From Bugula neritina (Eukaryota; Bryozoa; Gymnolaemata; Cheilostomatida; Bugulidae): a stretch of 64,000 nucleotides of DNA. The notes under the pieces are model-generated. The model did no database searches and was not told where the DNA came from. It was given only the letters and a program-made list of their open reading frames with translations. Where the stretch lies: contig OZ037771.1 in assembly GCA_964035545.1 (NCBI GenBank), positions 4,203,128 to 4,267,127 on the forward strand, written 5' to 3'. Every line of letters starts with the position of its first letter. Positions within the stretch are counted from its first letter, which is position 1. Both the position numbers and the translations under genes were made by a program. This document shows positions 36,377 to 48,589 of this stretch, piece by piece.

Positions 36377-39229
36377 CTACAAAGAAGTTCATGAACTCTG
36401 TGTCAGCGCTGTGTCATCCGGTAATGTCCGATGTCACCAAGTGCAATCTTAAAAATTATCCTTCTGTTTACACAAAACATAAACATTTGCTGCCAAAATA
36501 ATTTGACTGGCAGCAAGTGTTTGTGTTAGATTTTCATAATTGTGCTAAAAAATTTACATTCCTGTAATTGTAAGCCCAGTTCATCAGTAAAAACTGGCAC
36601 AAATAAAAAAGGACTTACTGTAGCAGGGCGTTTTAAACAATGAGTATGGCAAGCCAACATTTTAAATATTGAAAAGTGTTTTAGACCAGATTTACCAATA
36701 TAATTCAGTAGTCAAAAACATTTAGTTTTTATGATTTTTTACCAGAGCCATATAACACACATATACAGACCTAAGACCTGCCAAATTTATTTTGAAGTTT
36801 AATAATTTCAGCAAAATCCTGCATACATGTGTAATGGTATCTCCTGTTTTCACCTGTTGCCCATAAATACATAAATAAATACTTTACAGTTGAACAACTG
36901 CAAAGATGTAGAGACATGCAGAAAGCTGCTATGTTGAACAAAACAGTGCAAATAATGGATGGTTTGAATTTTAGAGACTAAAAATTTGGTTCACCAAAGT
37001 TAAATGACCTGCATAACAGAATATTTAAAGAAATTACAGTTGGCATAGAATTAGAAGTGAATATTGCAGTTGTCAGTTTTTGCATTAATTCACAATGACA
37101 CACATACACTTAACAGACATCTTACACATGCGTGTTTTAATAGTCCTAGCCCACTGCCAGTGTCTGCGTACAGTGTTTATACAATACACCAAGAAACCAC
37201 TGACGTGTCCACACGATTTGAGTGCAGTAACCACTAGTGACTAGCCACCTGTCTTGCTCCTAGTAGTATATGCTATCCTCAAACACACTCAAACCCTAAA
37301 CTGCTCTTTAATGTTTATTAAACTTAAAAAGCTACAAAAATAATTACCAGTAATTATTTAATTGTTTTGAGGAAAAACTGAACCGATTGACCCCAGATCT
37401 AAGAAACAGAGAAACCATCAAATATTTAAACAAATGCCAACAGTTGTAAACACCCAGTCACTGATACTTTATTACACTGTTGACCTATATAGCCCAACTA
37501 TTTCCTGTTACAACTTGCAGCTTGTAATGTACATTTGTAACAGGAAAATCATAATAGTTTATGCAGAAGTAATATAATATATTCAACCTTCTAGTTTATC
37601 ATATTTTGTTTATTTTCCCTGCAGTAAAAGTATACTGTGTTACACACCATTGTACATGTTTTCTATTCATATACAGGAGATTAATGATTGTATTCAATCT
37701 TAGATTAGTGGCAATTGGCGATGTTGCTGTGAATAAAATTCTTTAATTCTTTAAAATTGACAAGACACCAAGGTTTTGAATCAGCTTTAAAAATCATTTA
37801 TTAAAATAGATGTCAAACTGGAAAAACTTTAATGTTTTATAGAAAAGTTCTGTTGATTTTTTAAGACTGGTGAATTGCAATGCTCTTTAATAAAAAAGAC
37901 GCACTGTTTTTAGTCGGCTTACCGTATGCAAGTTTTCCAATATACTTCTGAACGGAGACAATTTTAGAATTATATATGTATGAACAGACAACTCCACAAT
38001 TATTATGATGCTATTTAAAATGAGTATGTTGGCATCACTGAAATAGATTATAATTTATATGTATGTGTGCATGTATTAATTGTTGGCATATTATTTGCTT
38101 GCAGTAAGATTTATCTTTAGAAAAGGAGCAGACAACTGCATATCATATCTGTGCACAGTTCTCACACAGTGAATAAATAATATGTTAATATGCCCAGTGA
38201 TTTAACACTTGGATAATTTATACAGCTATAATTAAAACGGCAAATATTAAAATTAACTTCAATTTATTTTTGTATCTCCCTTAATTTCTTTTTTAAAAAG
38301 CTGTTGTTTAAAACAATAGTTGTTGAAGCACTATAGAAAGTAACAAAAGATGTTGAAAATCACTAATTTGAAGTGAGTATAGGGTCAACTAGTCATTGGA
38401 ATGTTATTAACCACATTGTATTTTATTTCTATTTGAAATAAAATACAATCTTTGTTTTAGAGGTATACATTTAGTAATGCATATAATGATTGCTAAAAAT
38501 GGAAAAAAGTTATGTCCAAAAGTTCAAAGTTGCTGTAAACATTGCAAATCAAATGAGTTTTGTTATAATATAACAAAGTATATTATACTTTGGGAATCTA
38601 AATTTTTAACCTATTTAGTGGCAGTTAATTTTAAGCCAAGCTACTTTGGCTAGTTGCATTATACACAGTATGTAATTGGTGTTTGAATTCTGATACACTG
38701 GCTACTACCTGATTGGACAGTTTGCTATTTGATCTCTACCACTTTATAGTAACATGTCAGGCTACAGCTGCCAGTAATTCGAACTTAGAACTCGTGTGTA
38801 TTTAAACTAATAAAAAACTTCAATAGCAAGGCTTTAACTGTTAACTAACTTATTGGTCTAGATATTATGCTGGGTACATTTATTAATGCTAATACGAGTA
38901 GTATTATTATTTATACTATTTTTACAAGAAAGGCTGCCTCGATTGACATTGTTCAATGCCTTTTATTTCAGAGTTGTGATCCCAAATGTCTTGCATCTGA
39001 AATTTAGGTTTCAACATATTGAACCGATTTATATTACGCACGCAGAGACTAGTTGCTAGTAAAATATTTTTTAAAATTTATTTTAGCAATTATTTACAAC
39101 ATAGAAGTAGTATTCTGTTATCCAAACAGAATCACAGCAAATACGACAATAAATATATAAATATGACCCAGCTCCCCCAGATTTTAAACAAGTTCAAACA
39201 TCTTTTCTAATTTTAAATTAAATGTAATT

Positions 39230-42200
39230 TCAAAATGTGAATTTATGTTTTTTAACTTCAACCATTATATTGTGAATGTTTATAAGATCGTTTTTGATTG
39301 GCCAATTCCTGAATGGGGGCTGCGACATGACTTTCTGCAGTCTGTGATAGAATTGAATGAGCTGTGTGAGAGCCGTCTGTAGTATTTGAGTGCCGGACTT
39401 GAAGTTGGTGAAACTTCGCATGATGTCTGCATTGATGCTGTCGATGGCTTTCTTCCAGTCAGCATTAAACCCTCTGATCAGCTGACTTATCTTCTCTACA
39501 TAACGGAGATGACATCATGATGAGTGAGAACCCCGGATATTTGGAAGGGAACCAGATTATCGTTTAAAGGGTGTAGTCAAGATTCAGGTAATGGTTGAGA
39601 GAGAAAAAAGTTATTAAAGTAACTTAGAAATAATATTAAATTATTTTCCAATTTGTTATCTTAAAATATGTGAAGCAAGAATGGTTTTTTAAAATTTCAA
39701 AATAGCGAGTTAGTTAAAAAATTTAGTTCCAAGTGATTAGCTGAGGTAATCGCTATGCTAAGGAAATGACATCATAATGAGACTGATGAGTTACACCAGC
39801 ACAATACCATAACTCAAACATCAAATATGCCACAGTACCTCTAAAGGTTATCAGATGGTATTCATTTTAATCAACACCAAAACTAGACACAAACTCAAAA
39901 TAGTGAATGGCAGGAAATATTCACGCTGATTGAGACACAGCTGACAGAAACTATGACTCACGCTCGTGTCTCACGTAGTCCCCGGCTCGGTCCTGCTCCA
40001 GCCTGTTCTCCGCCTCCTTCACAAAAGCCATTATACCACCAAAATACGGAGCTAGCACTTCCTCTACGTACTCTTCGGTGCGGGAGGTAAGAAGACTCTT
40101 GAAAGTATCCATGTGATGACTCTCGCTAGACGTGTGTTCCTAACACCAGAGTAGTACAGCAGGTCGGTGAACATTAACCAACAATGTAAACAACTAACAA
40201 TATCATATCAACAATAGAGAACTCATAACTTACCGCCACCACCGATAATATCATATCATAGTTATTTATTAAGAAGACTAGTTGATCTTTTCTGTGTGAA
40301 AACTCAGCGGCCATTTTGAGTAGCCATGTTTGCATCTCCAGCTCCAACTGAGACAAAAGTCTAAAGCAAAGGTTCACAGCTGAACTTTTAGAAGAAATAC
40401 AAATGAGACTAAAACAGGAAATGAGATCAGAACAGGAAATGAGTGAAATATAGACCTTGACCTTACCGTACAGCCTGGTCGTTTTCCGACTGCTCATTCA
40501 GAGCAATGATGGCAGCGCACAACTCAGCGTACCGTCTGCTGATGAAGTGTGGCTGAAGGTCGACTTGACCCAGTTTCTGTGTGTCACACGTCTGCACGCT
40601 GTGAATATGCTGGAAGAAGACAAACTCAAAGCGAGGCTGCAGCAGCCCGAGAACAGCATCAAAGTATCTACAACATTTGACGGCAAAATTACACTCAGAA
40701 CACCAAAAAGCTGTAATACTCATTATGATAGAATTACAGTGGCTTGGAAACAACTTGAGATAACTTTGATAGTGAAATTTTGAGTTTTCAAAAGGTAGGA
40801 GAACAAAAATTTCTAGAAGAATTGAGAATAAATGGAGATGAAACAATTGATTGTATATTCTCAATATATATGATGTATCAGACAAGAGAAGACAACTTAC
40901 TTCATCAACGCAGGAACTCTTCTCTCACTGGCCATCAGCTGGTACTTGTTGACGAGTTGCACACAGATGAATAGAGATATAGCGTCGTACGTCTCCTTCA
41001 CGTGACTGTCAATCTCTTTCTGTAGATGACGGGAGAATATAATAATATTGAAGGTAGTTTTGGTTTGAGCTTTGAGCCATGTATGAAGCAACAACATTAT
41101 TGCTAGCTTTGGCTAAATCGAATTACAATTAAACTATAATAAAGGGCCACATTTATATCTCATCTATGGTCTTGGTTGCCAGTTGACTATTTTTACTATC
41201 AATATCATAAAAATGTTCAACAGCCAACAGTTTATGGCAAAAGGTGAAAAGTTGTAAGGATAAGTTGACAACCTTCATCAAAATGACCTTGACCCCACAA
41301 GTGAAAGAAATGTCGACTGGTAATAAGGATTGGGCATGATAAATACAGTTCACCAATCACAGAGAAACTTTCTCAAATTCTGCAAAACAACTAGCGAGAG
41401 AGGAAAAGCTTACCAGGAGAATATCTAGGGTCTTTCCGAGAATGGCGTTAAACATCTCAGCTGCTGCTGCACCACTCAGCATAAAGAAATCGCACAGGAA
41501 GAGGTATTCCCTGCATGCATTGTCAAGTAGAGTGAACTGTATACTGCGGAATAGCTGCTCGTATGAGAACTAAAAACACAAGTGTGTGACAAATCGGTAA
41601 CCCACGTATTACCACTCTGTAATAATTGTATTATTACTCTGTAATATTTGTATTATTACTCTGTAATATTTGTATTATTACTCTGTAATATTTGTATTAT
41701 TACTCTGTAATATTTATATTATTACTCTATAATATTTGTATTATTACTCTGTAATATTTGTATTATTATTCTGTAATATTTGTATTATTACTCTGTAATA
41801 TTTGTACGAGTATTATTACTTTGTAACATGCGTATAACCACTCAGTATGCTATATATTACCACTGAGTATGCTATGTATTACCACTCAGTCTGCTACGTA
41901 TTACCACTCAGTCTGCTATGTATTACCACCGAGAATTCTATAGTATAGAAGACTCACCTTTCTATCATCTTTGCTAGCCGTGTGCGGGACCACGGCTGGA
42001 GACTCCAGGTGAGCTGTGAGAACGTCTCCTCTATGGCCTAAAGTGAAGGTCGACGACTTCTGCTTGACTGAAGGCTTGGAGAAAAATCGTGGGCACATGT
42101 TAAGGCAAACAGGCATAGAGCTCAGACTTATATAAATGCAAATTACGATTACTAAAGAACTTAGAATTAACTCCTGTGACACGCATGAAAAAGTCTTTAG

Positions 42201-45025
42201 CCTGCCTGCTTTAAAAACCCTTTTCCATCAGGGTTTCTAACAGGGATGGTGACTATAAACTTGTGTGAGTTTGTTCAAGATTAACTAAAAGGATATCTTT
42301 ACTTCTGTTCGTATCATCTACTCCGAGTAGGTCTTCTTTTCCAGCCACTCTTTCCACCTGCGCAGTAAATTGCTACACTAATTGCACACACCATGAACAT
42401 TACATCTACTGGCTACATACATTCTATATTACTCTAAACATTCTAACACATGAGCTAGTAATCTTTCTATAGACTCATGAAAACCTTTTTAAATGCCGTG
42501 CACTTTATAAAAACAAGTCTTTACAGAACAGACCTGCAATTTCATAAGTTTGGTGGCATAGGCTTTAAAGTAGCTGATGTAGACCTTAGCCATCGTATCT
42601 ATATACTCGTCTCTAACCTCCCGGGCTACCTGGGGGGCCTGGCAGGCTATGAACTCAAAATAGAATCTGAAATTAGATAGGACAATGCATTTAGCTGGGG
42701 CAATCTTAGGGAGGAAATATCTCCTGCAGCAGAAAATTCACATTAGACTAAACTAGACTGACAAAGAAACTACAGAATATTATCAGTCAACAATTCCTAA
42801 ATTACAGCTATTGGAGTGATAATATGGTTTTTCAACAAGTATTTACTGGTAGAATTTAGAGTCGCAAACAATTTTTTGGAATGGCAAGACTAATGTTACT
42901 TACTTGAACTTGAGCAATGCATTCTGGGTAATCTGGTAGTTAGCTAACGGCTTTTTGAAGAGGTTAATTTTTGTAAGACAGAATTCACGTATCTTAGCAA
43001 CAGCCTGCAAAAGAACAGACATTGAATCCTTACATTTCTTCAGAAATAACGGCTATAACAAATTTAGTTACACTAAAACTCTACATACTGTTATATAGTA
43101 AATGAACCCAATTGTAGACCAGAACGCAAAATGATAGTCCCGCCTCTTTAAGCAGTGACAGGCAAAGGCTAAAACAATATATATATATATGAGCTGAGCA
43201 ACGTGCCTTGAACTTTAGTTTGTCAATAACACCGTGCACGTCATGAACAGATCTCGAGTCTTTAAAACTCTGCTCCTTGACGAAGTTAATCTTCTGGTTC
43301 AATTCATGCAGCTGTTCAAGAAACTCCCTTTCAGTGACTTTAGTTTCAAGGATGTGGTTTATCATAGCCTCAGAGACAATCAGTTCATCAATGTACTGAC
43401 TCAATTCACCCCGCACTGCCTGCAGATAGTGGAACAAAAGCTAGTCAATTGAAAATATAAGGCAAGTGGAGATAAAACCTAAACATTAGAATATGTTAGC
43501 ATGAAGCTGACTTACAGGATAGAGTTCAAACTGACCTGACGGTTCTTCAGTTTGATGTTCATCTGCATACTCTGCTGCTGTAGTGCGTGGATCTCAGAGC
43601 TAATGTTACCGAGATGCAGCTGGAAGCCCTCCAACATCGACTCCATTCTCTACAAAAACTCAGTCTATACTATTTCTCCAACTAAATATAACGCTGTGAT
43701 TAAACACTGTCTAATCAAATAAGTACATTGTGTCTAAAGTTGCACTGAAAGTTATTTTAATAGTTGATCTTAAATTCAACAAATGATGTTACCTCGAGCA
43801 CACTGTCACAAGATACAATTTGTCCGTGTAAGCTAGCTATGTTGGAACTCTCCTTCAAATCTGAATATGTCCGTAAGGGAATGATAACTCCTGAATGTAA
43901 CTGCAGCTGTAATTATGTATATACTAGCTCATCTGAGCATAAGTATCAGCCAATTGTAATAAACTAAAGTAGAGCAGCTGATTCTCACAATATGCATTTG
44001 AAAGCACTGTATTGCTATCTATGTCTGCTGAAAATAAAATAGCTAGCATGGTATTAAAAGTATTTAGTCCATCAACGAGACCTGACAAGTGTGATTCACA
44101 ACACCTACAGTACAAAATAGACTCTATTACACAAAACAAAACTACCTGTAGATAAGTCTCAATCACAAACAAAAATTATTAGTAAAAAACCTATTATCAA
44201 CTACCCCATTTTACTATCAACAAAATATTGAGTTCTTTTCATTTTCACTAATAATATGTAGAATCATAAATGATGTGTACATACATATGTACACTGAACA
44301 GATAAAAATGCATCAGGTGATGAGAAAAGCTAAGCTCTGTACTAGCAAAGGATACAGTCACTAATTGAAGCTTGCTCAATGTCGTTCAGCTGATCCTCAA
44401 TTTCCTTGCTGTATTCACGAAGGTCAATGCCCTACATGAATTAGAGTAGAACGTTTCAAGAATAACTAGGAGTTTATGAGAAAATATTATTATATACTAC
44501 AAACCATAACGATGTAAAGTGAGAGTGGTAAATGAATTTACCTTCATCAGAGCCTGTTGAACTAGCTCATCCTCCATGTTTTCTTGAATGTTGACTAAAA
44601 ATTAATAAATGAATAAACACCAAGTGACACTTTGAGCTACAGCATGTATGGCAGGCTATATTACTGCTCATTATATGATCTAGCATTTTATAACACAGAA
44701 ATGCATGTTTCCTTACAATTATACATTTTCGATAGCATTTACGTAAATAAATACTGCTGTTGCGCAAAATTAGCAAAGTTAAAGTTTTTAAACATACTTA
44801 ATTTTCATTTTTTTACTTGTGTAATTGCACAAAACAAATATTCAGCTACATTAGATATTAAGCAAACCGGTTATTTTGAACTTCACTAATGCTATATTCA
44901 TGCTTTCGCCTTCAAAAATAAACGTCAACTTTCAGTGAGTATTGGTAAGACTCATCTTACGAAAGTTGTTCTTCTGATCACCCAGAAAGCTATTACTTAC
45001 ATTCAAGATCTTTGAGCACCTCCAT
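39230..45025 (-). CDS. VPS52: VPS52, subunit of the GARP and EARP tethering complexes
   Basis: Sixteen exons: 45001-45025, 44542-44594, 44356-44431, 43793-43860, 43536-43649, 43207-43419, 42904-43004, 42534-42666, 42297-42357, 41958-42088, 41414-41569, 40901-41019, 40467-40667, 40234-40360, 39962-40139 and 39230-39495. The sum is 2022 bp, 673 aa (human 723). Recognisable blocks include SNIASLHGQIVSCDSVLE, FLEQLHELNQKINFVKEQSF, GVDDTNRSKGFFSKPS, LVFLINNYDM and the C-terminus MVEVKKHKFTF. The N-terminal half is coiled coil. With VPS51, VPS53 and VPS54 or VPS50, it tethers endosome-derived vesicles at the trans-Golgi or recycling endosomes. Intron 3 looks U12-type GT-AG, intron 6 GC-AG and intron 9 U12-type AT-AC. 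The gene is head to head with RPS18. Confidence 0.97.
41613..41935. repeat. Two adjoining minisatellites in a VPS52 intron
   Basis: From 41613 to about 41815, a 22-bp unit (TAATATTTGTATTATTACTCTG) repeats about nine times. It is followed to 41935 by a roughly 24-bp unit around ATTACCACTCAGTCTGCTATG. Both lie in the intron between exons 10 and 11. Confidence 0.85.
42192..42275 (+). mobile_element. SINE tail fragment inside the AT-AC intron of VPS52
   Basis: It matches the last 80 bp or so of the SINE at 9632-9855: CCCTTTTCCATCAGGGTTTC, then AACAGGGATGGTGACTATAA and TGTGTGAGTTT. The tRNA-like head and body are missing, as in a 5'-truncated insertion. It is antisense to VPS52. Confidence 0.75.
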
Positions 45026-45126
45026 GTTTTTACTTTTATATTAACCAGCACTGCCAGTTAGATACTGAAATTACACAAAGAAATGTAAAAGCTTTTCAAC
45101 ATGAAATGTCAAACAAGAAGGTAGGT

Positions 45127-45283
45127 GCAGTAATGGAGAAATTGAGAAAAGCCTGTGTTATACTTATAGATTAAAAATGTAGCAAAAGAAGTTATGATCT
45201 TGCAAGAATTTCAACCTGTGCCCCAAAACAAAAATTTAATAATAAAATTAAAAAAACTTAGGCTATCTCAATTTCTCCACTGT
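45127..45283. mobile_element. Small inverted-repeat (MITE-like) element
   Basis: The ends are TGGAGAAATTGAGA and TCTCAATTTCTCCA, perfect reverse complements, enclosing about 130 bp of non-coding DNA. A decayed relative is at 21375-21488. It is inserted between the VPS52 and RPS18 start codons. Confidence 0.75.
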
Positions 45284-45369
45284 TTTGCCAAAATGATCTT
45301 ACGTTTTTCTTCTGCAATCGTAAATTAAACTATTGTTGTATTATTATTACTAACTGAAATATGAGTATT

Positions 45370-45640
45370 GAATATAATATCATTACTTATACTTATAGTA
45401 ATAATATTACTATTACTATTAGCATTACTATTAGTATTAGTAATGAGCATTGGTATTATGATTAATATTACATTTAGTTTTACTGAAAGAGAATTAGCAG
45501 CAGCAGCAGTAGTACTAGTAGTAGTAGTAATACTAATAGTATTACTACTACTGGTAGTACTATTACTATTAGTACAGTAGTACTACTAGTACTGCCACTA
45601 CTACTAGTAGTAGTACTATTAGCATAACTATGATTATGAC
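45370..45640. repeat. ATT/AGT microsatellite tract
   Basis: Interrupted trinucleotide repeats (ATT, ACT, AGT, AGC) with frequent strand switches, including TAGTACTACTAGTA-like palindromes. Short open frames through it on both strands are artefacts. Confidence 0.85.
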
Positions 45641-46061
45641 GCCTAAGAGTAAGGCCGTGATCGTGTAACAGTGACATTAAATCTCAGTCTCTCAGTTTGA
45701 GTCTAACCGACAACTGAAATAAAACATTTTGATTTTCCTTTTTATTTTTATAATTTTAATTTCAAAAATAATAAAATTAAATGGGCATAAAATCCTTGAG
45801 CAGCTATACGAAATTGGTCAATATCAATACTTGAACCATGCAGCATAAAACATAAATTATTGAACTCCAAGTTTTTATATCGTGAAGTATACTATTGATT
45901 ATAATTTAAATCATAATCATAATGATAATCATAATAATATAATCATTGACGAAACTCGACTGCCTACAGGAAGTGTTAGTTAGACGTTTTAGTTTCGCTT
46001 TGGTGTGTTATAGTTCGACTTGTAAGCGGTTTCTGTTTCCTCTTTAGGCGAAATACCCGTC

Positions 46062-47990
46062 ATGGTAGGTTATTTAAAATATGTTTTTGTGTTTTATCTG
46101 TTCACATCGTTGTCTATATATCACCAATTTACAAAATTTGTTCAGGAAATTTTAAAGGAACAGCCGTTGCTTCAAAAAACCTATACTTTTACTTTCTCAT
46201 CGACTTAATATAATGTATAGCCTCAAATGAAATGTTACGAATTAAATTTCTGTGAACATTTTCAGTAATGATTTTAATTCAATTTAAATATCAAGTTTAG
46301 CTGTTAACTTTGACTTCCAAGTTTAGCAGCCTAGCTCAAGCTCAAAGTTAGTGTTATTTATTGTGATGTTATGATAATCATTATGATTATAGATATTCAT
46401 ACTTCAAGCAGATTATCACTGTGATTGTCATTATGATTATGATCTTGATTTAGATTACGATAATGATTTTCCTATCAGTTTTATAATCAATGTTTATATT
46501 GTAATTGTCATTTTGATCATCATCATTATGATTATGAAGTTGCTACGAGTACAATCTCAATGGCTGTGATTATAATTTTTAATACATTTTTATTTTAGGC
46601 GCTGCTACTACCAGAAAAGTTTCAGCATATTTTGCGTATCTTCAACACCAATATTGATGGAAACATATGCATATTGTATGCCTTAACGTCCATCAAAGGA
46701 ATTGGGCGAAGATATGCCTACGCCGTGCTTCGTAAAGCCGATATCGATATCAGGAAACGAGCAGGAGAACTATCTGAGGAAGAGGTATGTAGTACTTCTT
46801 GAATCTTTATTTAAATTTTCAACTGAACTTTTTCACTACTTCACACCTGCAATCACAATAATTTTTTTAATATTTGTAAGCAATTGTATTGCTGCTGAGT
46901 TAAATTCATTGGTTGCTTAGTAATTATAATATCATTTGCTTGCACTTACTCTCAGTTTTAAACAATTTTAAGTTGCCCACGATGAAAATTGGCAGATAGA
47001 TAGGTATAGATAGGGCATAGATTGACAATATATCTAAACTAGCTGAGACTCCATATATCATCTAAACTTTAAAAAAATAGAACTCAATTAAAATACTGAT
47101 TGCTCATATTTGTTATAAAATTACCTCTACTGCTTGTTATTTCCTTCAAGTTAGTATAATAGAATCTATTCACCCCCATGATTCACTTAGTTAAGCCTGC
47201 TGAGCACTTTTATACACCTGAAAGCCTACCTTGCAGGCCTCTGGGTGTCTTTTCATGTGCAAGATCAAAGGTCATACAACAACAGATGCTTCCCTCTTCG
47301 GTGGCATGTGTGAGAATTGCTCCTACATTTGTGGTAGTGTAGTTGTTTACTCCTGCACCTATATTGATACTGTACTATAATATATTGATACTATAATGTA
47401 TTGATCCGATACCCACAGGTTCAGCAGGTCATTACAGTGATGTCTAACCCCCGACAGTACAAGATCCCTGACTGGTTCCTCAACAGACAGAGAGACATCA
47501 AAGATGGCAAAACATCACAGGTTGGTTACTCGTTTTGATTGTCTTGCTGTTGGGCTGTAGTGTTTACTAGTAGCTGTGTCTGTATGCTATCTTCTGTTGA
47601 AAGTTGCTTACAATATGATTTGCTCTTTTTAATTCAAACCATCAACTTTTAAAACCACACAGAAATGGTTAAGCATCTTTTTTACTTTCTACTTAGCAAT
47701 TTTGCAGAATATATATTTTATTATTATGCTGAATAGCTGACCTTTTAGATAAATTTTAAATTGTCTGCCCTTGTGATAATAATTGATGAGGCTGTGTTCT
47801 CCATGTGGGCTCAATGTTGCAGGTTATAGCCAACGTTCTCGATAACAAAATGAGAGAAGACATGGAGAGAATGAAGAAAATCAGGCTACACAGAGGTCTC
47901 CGTCACTACTGGGGCCTGCGTGTCCGTGGACAGCACACAAAGACCACTGGTCGTAGAGGAAGAACTGTTGGCGTGTCCAAGAAGAAATAA
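46062..47990 (+). CDS. RPS18: Ribosomal protein S18 (uS13), small subunit
   Basis: Four exons: 46062-46064 (the ATG alone), 46599-46784, 47419-47520 and 47823-47990. They total 152 codons plus stop, the same length as human RPS18. The protein runs from [20 protein letters not shown] through IKGIGRRYA and [15 protein letters not shown] to the C-terminal [20 protein letters not shown] and [13 protein letters not shown]. The [10 protein letters not shown] segment resembles the yeast form more than the human GRRKIAFAIT. uS13 sits in the 40S head near the P site and bridges to the 60S subunit. The first intron directly follows the start codon, a layout common in ribosomal protein genes. A polyadenylation signal lies 39 bp after the stop. 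Confidence 0.98.
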
Positions 47991-48028
47991 TTCATTCGTC
48001 TTTTTCTGTATGATTGGATATTTTAGGC

Positions 48029-48034
48029 AATAAA
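48029..48034 (+). promoter_or_regulatory. Polyadenylation signal AATAAA of RPS18
   Basis: AATAAA lies 39 bp after the RPS18 stop, followed 15 bp later by an A-run and a T-rich stretch. This gives the short 3' UTR usual for ribosomal protein mRNAs. The rest of the 0.6-kb gap to 48590 shows nothing else. Confidence 0.75.
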
Positions 48035-48589
48035 ATCGGCCTGTTGAAAAAAAAACCCCTGTTTTGTTTCGATTTGAATTCTCCGATGGCTCTTGTTTGC
48101 ATCTTAAAATGGTCAAAACCACCGAAGCATGATGTCCTATAGAAATAGTGCATAGCCTACCGCTATTTGCATGCAGTTACATTTGCGCTTGGAAAACAAA
48201 CTTGTTATATTGAAAAAAGAGTTGCATTATCAGAAAATTAAAACTCTGGATCTGTATTTCTTCTGAAACAGATAATAAATGTAGGAACTGACTAACTTGA
48301 AAGTAATGACGTTCCAATAGCACTTTTTGAATGTAGCCAACAAAATATGGGTTTATTAAGATTGGAAATAAAGTACAATATTTGTTTCAAAAGAACATTC
48401 ATTAATGTATATATATTAACTGCTAAAAGTTGAAAATTCATCCAAAAGTTAGAAGTTGTAACAAACATTGCAACAGAAAACGTTTGTATGGCGTATATAT
48501 AAAGTTTTAGCTAAATCATTTATATCAAAAACATTTTTTAAACGGATAAATATTTTAAAATAAATCAAACTAGAGAACAATAACTTAAT

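Larger units (their letters stand above)
32701..39229. other. Gene-poor 6.5-kb intergenic region
   Basis: AT-rich DNA between the GST promoter region and the VPS52 stop. It holds a decayed SINE (33665-33850) and one candidate exon (36229-36376). The other open frames are under 100 codons and show no composition or similarity that I would defend. Confidence 0.6.
45026..46061. promoter_or_regulatory. Divergent promoter region of VPS52 and RPS18
   Basis: About 1 kb separates the two start codons, so both promoters lie here. It contains a small inverted-repeat element (45127-45283) and an ATT/AGT microsatellite (about 45370-45640). A pyrimidine run, TTCTGTTTCCTCTTT, at 46031-46045 just before the RPS18 ATG could be the 5' TOP tract of ribosomal protein mRNAs; the start site is not known. 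Confidence 0.6.

Noticed and set aside
46599-46784. RPS18 with an abnormal loss of the basic patch (GNIC for GRRK)
   Set aside because: Yeast RPS18 has GNIKIVYALT at this place, so the form is probably ancestral rather than defective.
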